Assembly: GCF_022605165.1 (NCBI RefSeq)
Contig: NC_063070.1
Coordinates: forward strand, 1,364,001-1,428,000
Length of the DNA stretch: 64,000 nucleotides
Origin: Purpureocillium takamizusanense
Lineage: Eukaryota > Ascomycota > Sordariomycetes > Hypocreales > Ophiocordycipitaceae
Reading direction: 5' to 3'
Under the pieces are notes generated by a model. That model did not search any database and had not been told where the DNA came from. It was given only the letters and a program-made list of their open reading frames with translations. Position 1 is the first letter of the stretch. Each line of letters opens with the position of its first letter. Shown in pieces: positions 1-11,250 of this stretch. Both the position numbers and the translations under genes were made by a program.

Positions 1-3000
1 TCGGGATTGACGATCATGTCCTGCAGGTTGGGCGGGGTGAGTGGGGATCAAGGGTCCAGGCTCCGGGCTCCGGGCAGCTATCCATTCCATCGACATCTGT
101 CACCAGTGCTCCCGACTCAAGACGTCGTGAACCAAGACATCGCAGTCTGCATAGCCTCGGCGGGCCGCAAGAGAGTGAGCATCCTGCCAGCTAACCTCTT
201 CTCAACGACCCGCCGCGAAGGAGAGATGAATCGTGCTGGGAAAGGGTCATGAGATGAACGCCAGGACACTGAATAGGCATCACGTACTACAAAGTACTCC
301 CCGCGAGGCATGCATGCGGGTGGAAGTCAGCTGGAAGACCGCCCCGAGCTCCGTCCAACAAACTCGAGCACACCGCAAAGGGTCCTTGTCGGTGGCGATG
401 TTGATGAAGCCACAGGCAACTTATCGGTCTCACAAAAACCCCAGCTCGAATGCTTGCAGCCACCCTTGCTGGTGCAGCTTGCGGATGGCCCGAGCTCGCC
501 GCGGGGAAGTGGTGAATTGGGGGCCTGACGACTATCAACGGCACCGAAGTTGCCGTGGCATTGTTGGTCCTCGACGTTGCCTGGTCCTTGTCGAGGCGGG
601 CTCAAGGGGATGCTTCACGGCCAGCATTGAGTTCACGAGCACTGGGGCTGCTCTTCCCAGAGAGCACAAGTGCGAGCCGCAGCAACAGACGCCAGGCAAG
701 CAACGAGGCCGAGCGGTGGTTGCAGAAACTCAGAAACACGAAACCATAGTCACTCCGCTCGCAGCTGTTGGCGGAGATGGTGTGTGTTTCGAAACGTTTG
801 TGGATGCCAACCCTGGCACGGTCGCACTCGAAACGGGATGGTTCCACGGCTGGTCGAGCGAGGCCATCGGTGACAGCACCTGACCCGCGCCGCGGGCCTT
901 ACGGTCCGATCGCATTGACCCGAGTTGTGGTGCTGTCCAGGACCGGGCATGCTTGCTGAGGGGAACTCCTTCAATAAACAATGGACAATGGCGCAGTGCT
1001 GTTGGCCGCGAAGAAGGACGATGTTTGTTGGCTCACACCTGGCCGGTGGCAGCGTGGAAAAAGATACCTGTGGGTCTTATCATCGGTCGGCAGGAGCGAC
1101 CCTCATGGCCGCACAGTGTTCTCGAACACTGTACTTGGGAGTTCCCTTCCACCGGATCATCCTAGATACACCGTGTTCTAATGGTTTAGCACTCTATGCT
1201 CTTACAACTCAGGAGTACGGTCGCGATGAAGGTGAAGCTTGTAAGCAATCAAGACCACGTTAACGAGTCGTGCTTGACATCTCCAGTCGAACAACAGGGG
1301 GCACGCGCTGCTCACGCCGACACTCGCGTTCCCTACCTCAGCATTACTCCCGACAGCTACAGCGAAAACTGTCACTGACACGTCCGCCCTCGTTCCGGGT
1401 GCCTGGGTGTGTTCCCATCTTCATCCGAATAAACACCAGAACGCTGAGAATAAAACGGACTCGAGCAACGGCTGAGCTCCGCTTCGCTCGCCTGTAGCAT
1501 CCGTCGTGGCTCACGGCAGCCGGCTGCGTCCCGTTGGTGCTCGTGACAGCTGGGTGCCCGTCCGTCTCGAGACGTCTGTGTGGGGGTTCCACACACAAGC
1601 GTGTCGATGTGGTCGCCCATGATATCATGATACAGGTTGTTTGCGGTTGCATCAACGCCGGGGCCGCCACGGACCTGCCGCTCCCGTTCCCAATGCACCG
1701 GGCTGGACACGAATGCTCTGGAATCTGGACGTTTCAAGCGCCCGGATGCTCCGACCAACCTGGACGGCCTCCCAGCAGCAGCCTCCTTGGACGGCGCCGC
1801 CCCCGCAGCAGGACGAGATGCTTGGACAGAGTCCTGGACTTTGGACTTTGTTCAGGACAGTCACCACACTGTTGGCTGCTGTTCTGGGCGTTGATGGGGT
1901 CGCTCAACTTTGTGTGCGCTTGGCACGACCGATAGTTCAACAAGCCCTCGCAACAAGATGATTCTGCTTGCCTCCATTCTCGCTCTGGTTGAACCATCAA
2001 CCAGCACTTGACCAAAGGCCTGCCGTTGTGGCGTCGAAGCTAGGTACGTTGCGCATGGGGAAGGGGGGACTGGCTTGGGATGAGAGGGAGGTCAGACTCA
2101 GCAACCATCCCGCTGCTACGGAGCAGACGTGGAGGATGTTGCGTGCATTGCATCCATCATGGGAGCTGTGACTGGGCGGAAGGCGCAGGATCAACAAAGT
2201 AACCAAGTACACCGTTGTCCCAAGGGACCCCTGTCAAGGGACCTGGCCCACGCCGGGGGTGGTCAGGGAGGGGGGCATGGCTTCCAGGTGGGGATGGCCG
2301 ACAAGGACTTGGTCTCGTCCATTCGCGGCAGCATTCGACGACGAGACGACCCGAACGGGGCTGTATCAGACCCCGCGGTTGCACCAGCAAAGAGTTGCAT
2401 CGTCGCACGGGAGCAGCGGCGCAGTTCGGGCATATTTTGTTATGCTGGGGCGTCGCGTTCTTGGCGCACGTATGAAGGCAACGATTGATGGCCTCGAGGC
2501 TGCCAATCACTACGCACCCACCCAGCCCGGTAGGTTACTTACCATGAGGCACAGAGAGAGCACTTGGTCGCCTCACGCAGGCCCATCTATGATGCGGGCT
2601 GCCAGCCCCAAGCTGGCGTTCAACCAGAGCACAAGCCAAGACTGGCACGAGCATTGCCTAGGGTCTCGCCAGGCGTGGGGGATCCCTCTCGCGCTTCCAC
2701 ACACACACGCATAGCTTGGCCACGCACGCTCTCCGAAGCCTGAGGTGTTGGCAGGAAAGCCATCTGGGGTGGAGATGGTGGTGGACTGTTGCCCAGGCTG
2801 ATTTGCGAAATAAGATGGCAGCCCGAGACCAGCTGGATCGGCGGCCTGGCCTCTGTTGCCTCAAAGTACCGTACGTACGTACGTGCGTGTAGTCGGTCGA
2901 GCCTGGATCTTCGTCCACCTCGCCCGTCCTGGACAGCTCGCGCGCGTCCGCTCAGCCGCTGGCGCCATTGTCGACATCACCCCGGTCACCACCGCACTAC

Positions 3001-3178
3001 TTCCGCTTCCCGGCCCACAATTTCCGTTGACGGTCCTCCCGGTGTCGACTTATGAGTCCCCCCTTGTTCCCTGTCCTGCCAACCACTACTACAGGTCTCC
3101 TGCAATTTGTCCCGCTCGACATTCGCGTCGGTCGGCCTGAGTCTCCTGTCGTGGGCATGCACTTGCTGTTGACAGGCA
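1..3178. other. gene-free region upstream of pro1
   Basis: No open frame here has recognisable protein character or plausible splice partners. The frames present are short, overlap on both strands and have random-looking composition. A short CGTA-type repeat lies near 2871-2890. The last 250 bases are pyrimidine-rich and probably belong to the promoter and 5' leader of the downstream Zn2Cys6 gene. A cag just before the chosen ATG leaves open a 5'UTR intron. Confidence 0.6.
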
Positions 3179-5472
3179 ATGGAACAACCGCTGGCTCTCG
3201 TGACTGACACAGGAGCTATGGCTTGGCCGCCAGAAAAGACGATGCGCTCTGGCGATGCGGCCTGGGACGCCGTGGTCCTCCCATCACCGTCGCCGACAGA
3301 GTCCACATGGCGAAGAGGCTCCATGCCAATCCCGATCCAGACTGGACAGATATCGCCAGTGAGCTCCGCTATGGAGACCACACTTGACGGGTCGTCCGTG
3401 CCGACGACGGTTGCCTCAGCGTCTTCGTCTTGCACCGACTCGTGGAGCATCGGCTTCGGCGACCGCGATGACGGTGACGATGACGCGCAATGGGACCATT
3501 GGGAATGCGGCTCCGAGGACGCCCTGGCCGTTCCCAAGCTTGAGCCCCTCGACGACGACATCAACCTCGATGACCTCAAGGCCGCCCCACATGTGCCTGG
3601 CTTGCAGACCGGCGATGCTCAGGTCAAACAGAAGCGGCCTCGCGGACGACCAAGGAAACACCCGCTCACCCCCACTATGAGCGCGAGCAAGATCACAAAG
3701 GGACGATCCAAGACTGGATGCATCACTTGTAGGAAGAGAAAGAAGAAATGCGACGAGGCCAAGCCACGATGTACGGAGCCAACCGGATCCTTCACCATGT
3801 CTGTCCTATGCGCTGATCCTCGTGTGTCCGCAGGTATGAATTGCGAGAAGAATGCCGTTGTCTGCGAGGGGTATCACGAGAAACAGCTATGGAAGAGTGG
3901 CAGAGAGAGGGCTGAAGAAGGTACGCGGGTGTGCTATTTCAGCAGTCGATGTCGTCGTCTGACCCTTCCGCAGAACGCCTCAGACGAGACTCTATACCCA
4001 CCATTACCATGCAACCCATCTTTCTTGGCGTCGAGACCGTAGAGGACAAGATATTCTGGAAGCACTACATCAACCACTTCAGCAACGTCCTCACCGTCGA
4101 GGGCGAGGCCAAGAACGCCTTCAAGGACATCATCCTGCAGCTCGCGAACCAGCACCAGGGCCTAATGCACTCCATACTCGCGCTGAGCAGCAAGCACATT
4201 GACTTTGACTCTCCCTACGGGAACAAGATCTTGCAGGAGAGCGCCACGGCCAGCCGCGAGTCGATCCATCAACGGGCCGAATACCACCATGGCGAGGCAC
4301 TAAAACGCTTCTACGACGACATGAACCACCCAACCAGCAAGGACGATCCGGATCACGAGACCATTCTGGCTGCGCAGTATGGTCAAATCCTGTGCCTCCT
4401 CCTGCGGACTCGCGCAGAGGGCAACCCCAGGGGCGAGCACCGGTTCCATCTGCAGGCCTACCAGAAGCTCATGCAACAGTGTCCACCAGAGGATACGACT
4501 TTCTATACGTTTATCACAGAGTTCTTCCAGTACCACGTGTACGCTGACGATCTGCTCTGGCACCCGGAGACGATGGCCGATCGCCTAAGCTCGCCAGACT
4601 GGGAGCCCCTGACACCCATCGCACCCCCTCGACTGTTGGGCGTCGCCGACGGGCTATTCGGGTACTTGTCGCAGATCACAAGCATCCGAAATGCCATTCG
4701 CGTAAACATGGCAGCGGCCGTGGACCCGGTCGTTGACTACATCACGTTGTTCAAGGCCGTCGACATCGATGCCGCCATACGAGAATGGTCTCCGCAATGG
4801 GCGCCTGGGGACAGCCGCGACCGCGTGGCGCCCCTTTACAAGCAGATGATGTGGGTTTACTTGTTCCGGTCCATCTATCCGCCATCCGCGGCTCTGTCGC
4901 GACGTACAGCTTTGGGTTCGCTTCCGGCAGTGCCGGCCTCTCCCGTTGCGCCGACACGACGCGCGTCAATGGCCGCGGCGGTGCGGTGCGAAACGCCGTC
5001 TGGCTTCCACCCTGCTCCCACCCGGAGTTGTATGTCGTCACGAAACCCGTCGCGTACGAACTCGATGCATGAGCTGGATTCCCAGCCCGAGGGTGACGTC
5101 GTCCCCGAAGACAACCAAAGGCCCCCCTCTCCACCGCCGACACGGCGCCCTGTGCACGACGATAGACGTATCACGCTGGCCGTGGACGAGTCCCTCTCGA
5201 TTCTCGAGTCCTTCAAGCCGTCAGACCCCGCACAGACGCTTCTCTTGATACCTTGCCTAATCATCGGCACGGCTTGCTTCGATCCCTCTCAGCGCGAGCG
5301 CATCCGGACCGCCATCAGGGTCGTCCGTGGATATACAGGCCTCCGAAACTGCGACCGCGTCAGGGAGTTGCTGGAGGGAGTTTGGACACACATGGACAAG
5401 GGCGATTGGGTCGCGGTTTGGGACTGGCAGGGCGTCGCCAGAAACATGGGGCTCGACTTTATCTGCTCCTAA
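3179..5472 (+). CDS. pro1: Zn(II)2Cys6 transcription factor, PRO1/ADV-1 type
   Basis: Nuclear DNA-binding regulator. Exons 3179-3770, 3834-3920 and 3974-5472 give 725 aa. Introns of 63 and 53 nt have gtacgg/cag and gtacgc/cag borders. The first splits the zinc cluster exactly after its fourth cysteine. The binuclear cluster is at about residues 181-208 (CITCRKRKKKC...KPRCMNCEKNAVVC, six Cys). It is preceded by an AT-hook-like KRPRGRPRK (152-160). The C-terminal two thirds match the fungal-specific regulatory domain of this family (DKIFWKHYINHF, GEAKNAFKD, LLGVADGLF). The protein ends in DWVAVWDWQGVARNMGLDF. From memory of the family, length and order fit Sordaria PRO1 and Neurospora ADV-1, which control fruiting-body development and hyphal fusion. 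The N-terminus is the least certain part; the first in-frame ATG was taken. Confidence 0.9.
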
Positions 5473-6201
5473 CGACGTACGACATGCATTTCACGCGCGC
5501 ACACTGTTGGATAGGATGGTGTTTGACGCTGCTGCTGCAACAGTGCAACAACGGCCTTTGGCCACCGCCGAGTGGCACCGGATACCCTGCTTCGGCCGTG
5601 CTTGCCAGGCCACATCACATCAGCAAGGTCACCGTGCGGTCAGAACAGTCGGTTTGCTATCCTAGAGGACGCGAGGGCCGCCACGCGATACGGTTTAGCC
5701 CAGTCTCTAGAGATGAAGTCGTACTGACTGTTTAAGAAGGCTGTGGGACAATTGCACAATACACAGCGTGAGCATCGCCCGGAGGAGAAGCCTGTGGCAG
5801 ACTCCCACAAGATGACCCAACCTGCGACTATCTGGACAGCAGGGCCGTCGATGATGACATGGCAGGTGTGGCATATGGCTGGCTTTGTGTCATCAAGGAC
5901 GATTGGCCCGCTTGACCGGCATTATGGCCGTCTTTGACAAGTCACTCGTGCACCAGCAAAGGGGAGGGCGGCTTTATAAAGGTAGCTGCAGCTTACCACT
6001 CGGTTGCGGTTTCGACTTGCGCGTGAGGCTGGTTTAGCAGAGCGATGACGGGCTCTGGAGGCGCCAGTTCAGTATGACCACGCGATCTCTTTGGTTTGGC
6101 TGGCTCATACGCGATTGCCCTTGCTCGTTTCTGCATGAGATTCGTGTAAGCCATGACCCCAATGGCATGTATCGATGCAGCGGCGAGTTCGCCTCGAGTC
6201 G
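5473..6201. other. intergenic, pro1 / PARG-like convergent ends
   Basis: Tail-to-tail intergenic region between the pro1 stop and the PARG-like stop. It should hold both 3'UTRs. It contains an isolated TTTATAAA box near 5973-5980. No credible coding region was seen. Confidence 0.6.
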
Positions 6202-7971
6202 CTAGAATCGAGCACGTGCTGTGCCATCCGTGCCCTCTTCTTCGCCCTCGTGCTTGTCGTCGTCTTCTGAGCAGGACTCCCCATTCTCGTCACGCCCGTG
6301 GCCCCTCCCCTCGTCCGTTTCCTCGTCCCCGTATCCGTCCCCGTCATTATCATCGTCACCTTGGCCGTCATCTTGCGCCGCCGCCACCAGTCCCAACCCA
6401 AACGCATCCGCAAAGGCCCTCGCCAGGCCCGCGTCCCGGATCGCAAACACCACCCGCAGGCCGTCCCATCCCTCGCCCCCGCGGCCGCACAGCACCGCGC
6501 GCCACGCACGCGCAACCTCCCCAACAGGGTTGCCGTACGCGCCGCACCCCCAGGCCCCGAGCACGACACGCGTGACGCCCCGTCCGCAGAGGATGCGCAG
6601 CGCCGCACGCATCTGGCGGTGCGCGAGCTCCCGGTCCCGCGGCTCCGAGTACCTGTATCGCAGCGCCTCGCCCGGTGCTTTCGTCGTCGCCGTCGTCGTC
6701 GTCGCTGCTGCTGCTTCTGTATCGGCGGTGGCGACGCTCTGGACGGTCGTGTCCGGCATGCGCAGCATCGCCGCCGTCAGGACGTCCACGTAGAAGCGCT
6801 TCCCCGGCGGCAGCAGCATCGCGTGGACGCCGCCGCCACCACCGCCACTGGAGGAGGAGAAGGATGAGGATGAGGACGAGGGTGAGGACTCGTCCCCCCA
6901 CGACCGGCACACGAGCACGTCGGGCGTGTACACGCCACCCACGTCGGGCAGCCGGTAAAAGGACTCGCGCAGCGACGGGTACAGCGTCGTGCGCGCGCAG
7001 AGCCGCTCCTCCTGCGAGGTCGCGCCCGTGAGGACCCCGCCGCCGGGCCGCAGCGGCGACGCCATGTTGAGGACCGCGACGCGGCCGCCGCCGCCCTGCT
7101 GCTGGTGTCGCCGGCGCGCGCAGCCTCTGCCCCTGCCGCTGCCGCTATCGTGACTGGCATTGTCCAGTGCCTCCTCCGCAACGAGACGCGCAGCAGCATC
7201 GAGCGTGTCTGCGACCTGCAGCGTGATGTGCATCTGCGGCGGCGGGTGGTCCCCGTGCTCGTGCTCCTGACGCCGCCGCGGGGCTCGACGGTGCGCATCC
7301 CGTCGCTCTCCCCGTCGTCCTCCTCGCAGCAACTCTCCCGAGGCTGCCACACACTCCTCCTCGGGATGCGAGCTTGCTAACGACGGTGGCGATGATGATG
7401 ATGATGCGACGGCGGTGGTTGTTGGTGTTGTCGGTCTCCACGGCGGGGGATCGACTATTCGCTCCGCCGCCTCAACGCCCCTGCGCGCCCGGGCATTCGC
7501 CTTGAGCAGCGCGGGGACCGTCTTGTTGATGAAGGCCCTCGCCGCCTTGGCGCGCGCATCTCTCGCGGAGGCTCTCTCCGCTCTGGTCCTGGCGGGCATG
7601 TCTGTTGCTGCGTTGCGTTGCGTTTCGTCTGCCAGTTCGTCACGGCCTCCTGCCTCGTCGAATGCTGCCCTGCGCGCGCCGTAGTAGAAGACGACCGGCG
7701 TCCTGAGAGGAATAACGCTCGTGAGCGCACCGGTGCCAACGATGGGCGGACGGACGGGCTCTTGAGTTAGGGTGCGTGAGGACCTTGGTGGTTGCGACGC
7801 AGAACCTTGACGGGCAGGCAGCGGGCGGCCTGTGGCGGGAGCATCGTGCGTGTAAGTCACCGAGTGCCGCGGTTCCTGTTCCTCCCCATGTGGCGACCTC
7901 GAAGAGTCAGAGTGGCCGCAGCGCAAGCGCCGTGACATGTGGCCTACCTGCGCAAACACCCAACGCATCAT
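6202..7971 (-). CDS. PARG-like macrodomain protein (TIGR02452/DUF2263)
   Basis: Single-exon frame of 589 aa. The core matches the microbial poly(ADP-ribose) glycohydrolase-type fold: N-terminal helix with INKTVPALLKANARARRG (about 148-165), a VLNMASPLRPGGG strand/loop (about 300-312) and the signature QEE at 320-322 followed by LCARTTLYPSL. After that come a DVLVCR strand (351-356) and GAWGCGAYGNPVGEV (472-486), the C-terminal phosphate-loop-like motif. Known relatives remove ADP-ribose; activity here is inferred. Unusual features are long low-complexity inserts (about 180-245 and 361-382), a Ala/Thr run (417-430) and a strongly acidic tail (536-583). The first 124 residues do not look conserved. 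The next in-frame ATG, at 7599 (Met125), directly precedes the conserved part, so a 465-aa protein is possible. Confidence 0.82.
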   Translation of the reverse strand: MMRWVFAQVGHMSRRLRCGHSDSSRSPHGEEQEPRHSVTYTHDAPATGRPLPARQGSASQPPRSSRTLTQEPVRPPIVGTGALTSVIPLRTPVVFYYGARRAAFDEAGGRDELADETQRNAATDMPARTRAERASARDARAKAARAFINKTVPALLKANARARRGVEAAERIVDPPPWRPTTPTTTAVASSSSSPPSLASSHPEEECVAASGELLRGGRRGERRDAHRRAPRRRQEHEHGDHPPPQMHITLQVADTLDAAARLVAEEALDNASHDSGSGRGRGCARRRHQQQGGGGRVAVLNMASPLRPGGGVLTGATSQEERLCARTTLYPSLRESFYRLPDVGGVYTPDVLVCRSWGDESSPSSSSSSFSSSSGGGGGGVHAMLLPPGKRFYVDVLTAAMLRMPDTTVQSVATADTEAAAATTTTATTKAPGEALRYRYSEPRDRELAHRQMRAALRILCGRGVTRVVLGAWGCGAYGNPVGEVARAWRAVLCGRGGEGWDGLRVVFAIRDAGLARAFADAFGLGLVAAAQDDGQGDDDNDGDGYGDEETDEGRGHGRDENGESCSEDDDKHEGEEEGTDGTARARF

Positions 7972-8287
7972 TGGTCATTGCCGAATTCACTGCCATGATC
8001 CATGTCGCGCATCTGTCATATGAAGCGCATTCAATCGGGCCCATTGTCATTTGTCGCCGCCGCCGCCAAAGCCTCATCCAGCACATACGGCATTAAACAA
8101 ACCCATCGTCACCCATCCGCCCGCGCGCCCCTCGCCGAGGTCATCGCACGTCGGTATCGCGCGTCCCGAAAGAAATACTTTTCCCATTAGACTCGTTCAA
8201 CCCAGAAATGTCCGCCTCTGCCGCGGAAGCACACAAGTCAAGCCGCCCCCAGCGCGGCAACGGGGACGCCGCCCTCGCGAAAAAGTC
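7972..8287. other. short intergenic spacer
   Basis: Promoter side of the PARG-like gene and 3' side of the next minus-strand gene. No coding signal was seen. Confidence 0.5.
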
Positions 8288-9509
8288 TCAGTCGTCCCTC
8301 CTGTTGCCCTCAAAGTAAAACTTGCCCAATGGCTCGCCCCCGCGGCCCGGGCTTCCCAGAGCTGCCGAGCCTACCCTCTGCTCGCCCGCGTCGAGCGGTG
8401 ACACAAGCCGCTCGGCCGCCTCCCTTGTTTGCTGCCGTGTCAGCACGGGCCCTCTAAAGGTTGTGTCTACAAACGTCTCCTCGCCCGATGGATACCCGGG
8501 ATGGGGAGGGTCCGCCGCGACGCCGTCCATCATGCGCGCGTCGCGGCGCTCCTGGATAGCCGAGGCGCTCATGGGCGTGTCGCCGCCTCCGCCCGGGCCG
8601 CCTCCCATAGGCGTATCGCGGTCGCGGCGCGCGTCGCTGAGACCCGAGTTGGCCCGCTCGAGGTTCCACGTCGGATGTGCGGCAGACGCACCGGGCGGCA
8701 CGCGGCGGTGGTAGATGGGCCCCGAGACGGTGCTGCCGGCGCCTTCGCCGAACCCCACGAGCGATGCGGAGCCGTCGTCGCTCATTCGGTCCTCGTAGCC
8801 GCCGACGGACCGCGTGGCCATGTCCTCGTCCATGGCGTCGGCGTCGGCGCCCAGGCTAGTGACAGATTCAGCCTCTCTGTAGTTGGTATCGGTGCTGAGC
8901 ATATCCTCGTCATGCTCGCCGGCCATCGCCCGTGAGCCCTCACCCTCGCCAATGTGACTCTCGGTCGCGCTGGCGGTGCCGACGGTGCTCATCTTGGTGA
9001 CGGCAACGGGCTGGCCATTGCTGTCAAAGTAGGCGGGCGTCAGGTGCTGCGAGGCGGGGAAGTTGGGTGGGAAGCCGGTCGTCGAGGTGGGCGTCGTCTG
9101 GGGCGAGAGGGACGAGGCGCCGCCCCCGCCGCCCTGACTGGGTGTCTGGGGCGCGGCGCGCAACGTCGATACCCGCTCAAGCCCAGCCAGGCGGGAGATG
9201 CGATCAGCTCGTTCGGCCTCGAGGCTCGTGGTGGAGGGGCTGTGCTGGTGACCGCGACCATGGGGTCCCGAGGGGAAGTGGCCACGATGGCCGTCTTTGA
9301 TGGCGGTCGTGGACAGGGCGGAGAGAGATGTGGTCGTGCTCGTCGGCGTGCCCCTGTCGGCCGGGACAGGCATCGCCGTTAGCTGTTGCTGGCAGTTGCT
9401 AGATGGGTCCGGCGGACACTGGGAGCACTCACGGCATTTCAGAAGGCGTATCCGGGTTCGAGCCCGGAGGCGGCAGGTTGATGAAGGTGGGATGCGACGG
9501 CTGCGCCAT
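8288..9509 (-). CDS. uncharacterised 380-aa disordered protein
   Basis: Exons (minus) 9509-9433 and 9353-8288 give 380 aa. The 79-nt intron begins gtgagt and has a ctaac branch 20-odd bases before ccgacag. The joint is phase 2 and gives MPGTPTSTTT. Exon 1 encodes a compact hydrophobic start, MAQPSHPTFINLPPPG, then SNPDTPSE. The rest is Ser/Thr/Gly/Asp-rich and predicted disordered. It has short recurrent patterns such as ERADRISRLAGLERVST (about 75), DADAMDEDMATRSVGGYEDR, two DTPMGG/DTPMSA repeats, and a more ordered C-terminus (GPVLTRQQTREAAERLVSPL, then GKFYFEGN). There is no signal peptide or membrane segment. I cannot assign a family; from composition a nuclear or cytosolic regulatory protein is possible. 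The precise splice signals and the sensible joined N-terminus make it a real gene. Confidence 0.8.
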
Positions 9510-10706
9510 TGTAAAACGTCGTGAGCGGGGGACGTGTCGTGGAATATGAACAGTATCGCGCGGTCGTCAATGCGACCGGGACGGTTGGCGGGCGTGCGCC
9601 TCGTCGAGGACCTCGTTACTGCACGTCAGGATGCTGTGCGCAAAGCGTTGATCGAGTCTCGGGGGCGCGTGCAAGTGTATGGGCAGAAAGCAGCATGCGC
9701 ACGATGGTGATAGTCGAGGAGAGATGGTAAGGAGTAGGGAAGGGAACGGGCAGAGACGGTGGGAGAGGTCGTGCTTGAACGGACGGGGACAAGCTCGCAG
9801 GGTTGCGCATCAGTGGCGGCAGAGGCACAGTATACTGGGCGGCTCATCTACTAATCAGGCAACCTGTTGATCCCTGGCAAGTCAGGGAGGGCGGCAGCGG
9901 AGGCAGGCAGGCATGGGAACTTGGTGAAACGCAAAGTTTCAGGGTCCTGGGCAGCTGGGCCCTCCGCCGGTGACTGGCTGGCCGAGCGCTAGACGCCGCG
10001 GCTCTGATGGAGGTCCCTCCATCCATTCCATCCTAACCTTGAAGGTACCTACTCAAGGTAATAACTTGCTGTGAACTGTGCTGCTGGGTGCTGCCAGGGC
10101 GGGGATCAACGCCTGCGCTGGGCCCTTGAGTGGCGGCAGTGGCCTGCCTTGGCCGCCACGACTGCGGATCGCGGGGTTTGGCCGCCAGCGCATGACGTAC
10201 CTGGCCGGTCGCGGGCGCTGGTGATTGGCCGCCCTGGGGTTTGCGTCTGCGTCTGCGTAACCGCAGAGCCGTGGGGCACTGAGGAGAGGGAGGGGGGAGG
10301 TCCCCCTCACCACTATTGTCGCCGCGCTGGACGGACTGCCTGAGCACTGCAGCCCCGCGCACCCCCTCAAGAGATGCCAACCAACCACTGCATGCGCAAC
10401 GCTCTCGCCAAATCCCTTGGACGTCCCTGATATAGTTACACATCAATTCCCCCCCGCCCACAGCAGCGTACTCACTCGCTCACACATCGCTTCAAACACG
10501 AATCGCCGTTTCGTTTCGAGCTTCAGCCCGCAAGTCGCGGTCCATAATATCATTTTCGATACCTGTTCTTCCCGCGTCTCCGCGTCTCCAGCCATCCATC
10601 TATCCCAGACCGCCGGCGCCGCACCCCGGTGCAGCCCGCCGCTCCTTGATCTCCCGCCCTCGATGCACCCCATCGCTACCCAACCGTCCAACCAAGGAGG
10701 CCGCCG
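9510..10706. other. intergenic region
   Basis: Upstream region of the 380-aa gene and 3' side of the Dabb gene. Small frames on both strands overlap and look random. Nothing coding was recognised. Confidence 0.5.
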
Positions 10707-11250
10707 TCAAAAGACGCCCGGTGAAAAGTCGATGATTTGCGCCTTCTCCAGCTTGGGCATCATGCTCTCAACGAACGCTTTGTGCGCCGGGTCTCGCTGC
10801 ACGTAGTAGTCGCGGTCCTCGACGCTGTCAAACTCGACGACGAACGCGTGCGTGATGCCATCCTGTTCCTGTCAGCCTTCTTTCCGAGACTGCATCTATC
10901 GCCACCCAGTGGTGAAGAGAGCCCGTCACATACCTGTCGCTGCTCGATGCTCGAATCGAGCCCGCCGACTGAGGACCGGATGTATGGCCGCGATGACCCC
11001 GGATGGATACACTTGTCCTTGAGCCGGAGCATCTGGGCGCAGCACTACACGCGCCAGTCAGAACTGCCCTGTATATTTTCGTTGACTTGATGCCAGTGGA
11101 TATGGCATGGCGCCAACGTACCTCCTTGCGCTGCTCGACTGACAGCTGTGCCTTGAACTGGAACAAGACGACGTGCACCAGCGGCTTCGTAGCACCGGAT
11201 TCGCGAGGTGCCCTGTTCTTCCAGAATCGCAGCATCTTGACGGTGCACAT
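10707..11250 (-). CDS. stress-responsive Dabb (A/B-barrel) domain protein
   Basis: Three exons on the minus strand, 11250-11122, 11044-10934 and 10862-10707, give 131 aa. The 77- and 71-nt introns start gtacgt and gtatgt and are both phase 0. The joined protein shows the dimeric alpha/beta-barrel pattern: KPLVHVVLFQFK strand, CCAQMLRLKDKCIHP helix, SSVGGLD, HAFVVEFDSVEDRDYYVQRDPAH and a C-terminal FVESMMPKLEKAQIIDFSPG. Family members are small homodimeric proteins, some stress-induced and some ligand-binding or catalytic; the specific role cannot be told. About 24 residues precede the domain. A start at the second Met (MLRFWK) would shorten this. The gene is invisible as a single open frame and is only found by joining exons. 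Confidence 0.85.

Noticed and set aside
233..883. 216-codon plus-strand frame at the window start
   Set aside because: Composition is random-like, several frames overlap it on both strands, and no splice partner or family resemblance was found.
9446..9470. B-box-like gggttcgagccc
   Set aside because: It lies inside exon 1 of the 380-aa gene and is explained by coding sequence; no tRNA fold surrounds it.
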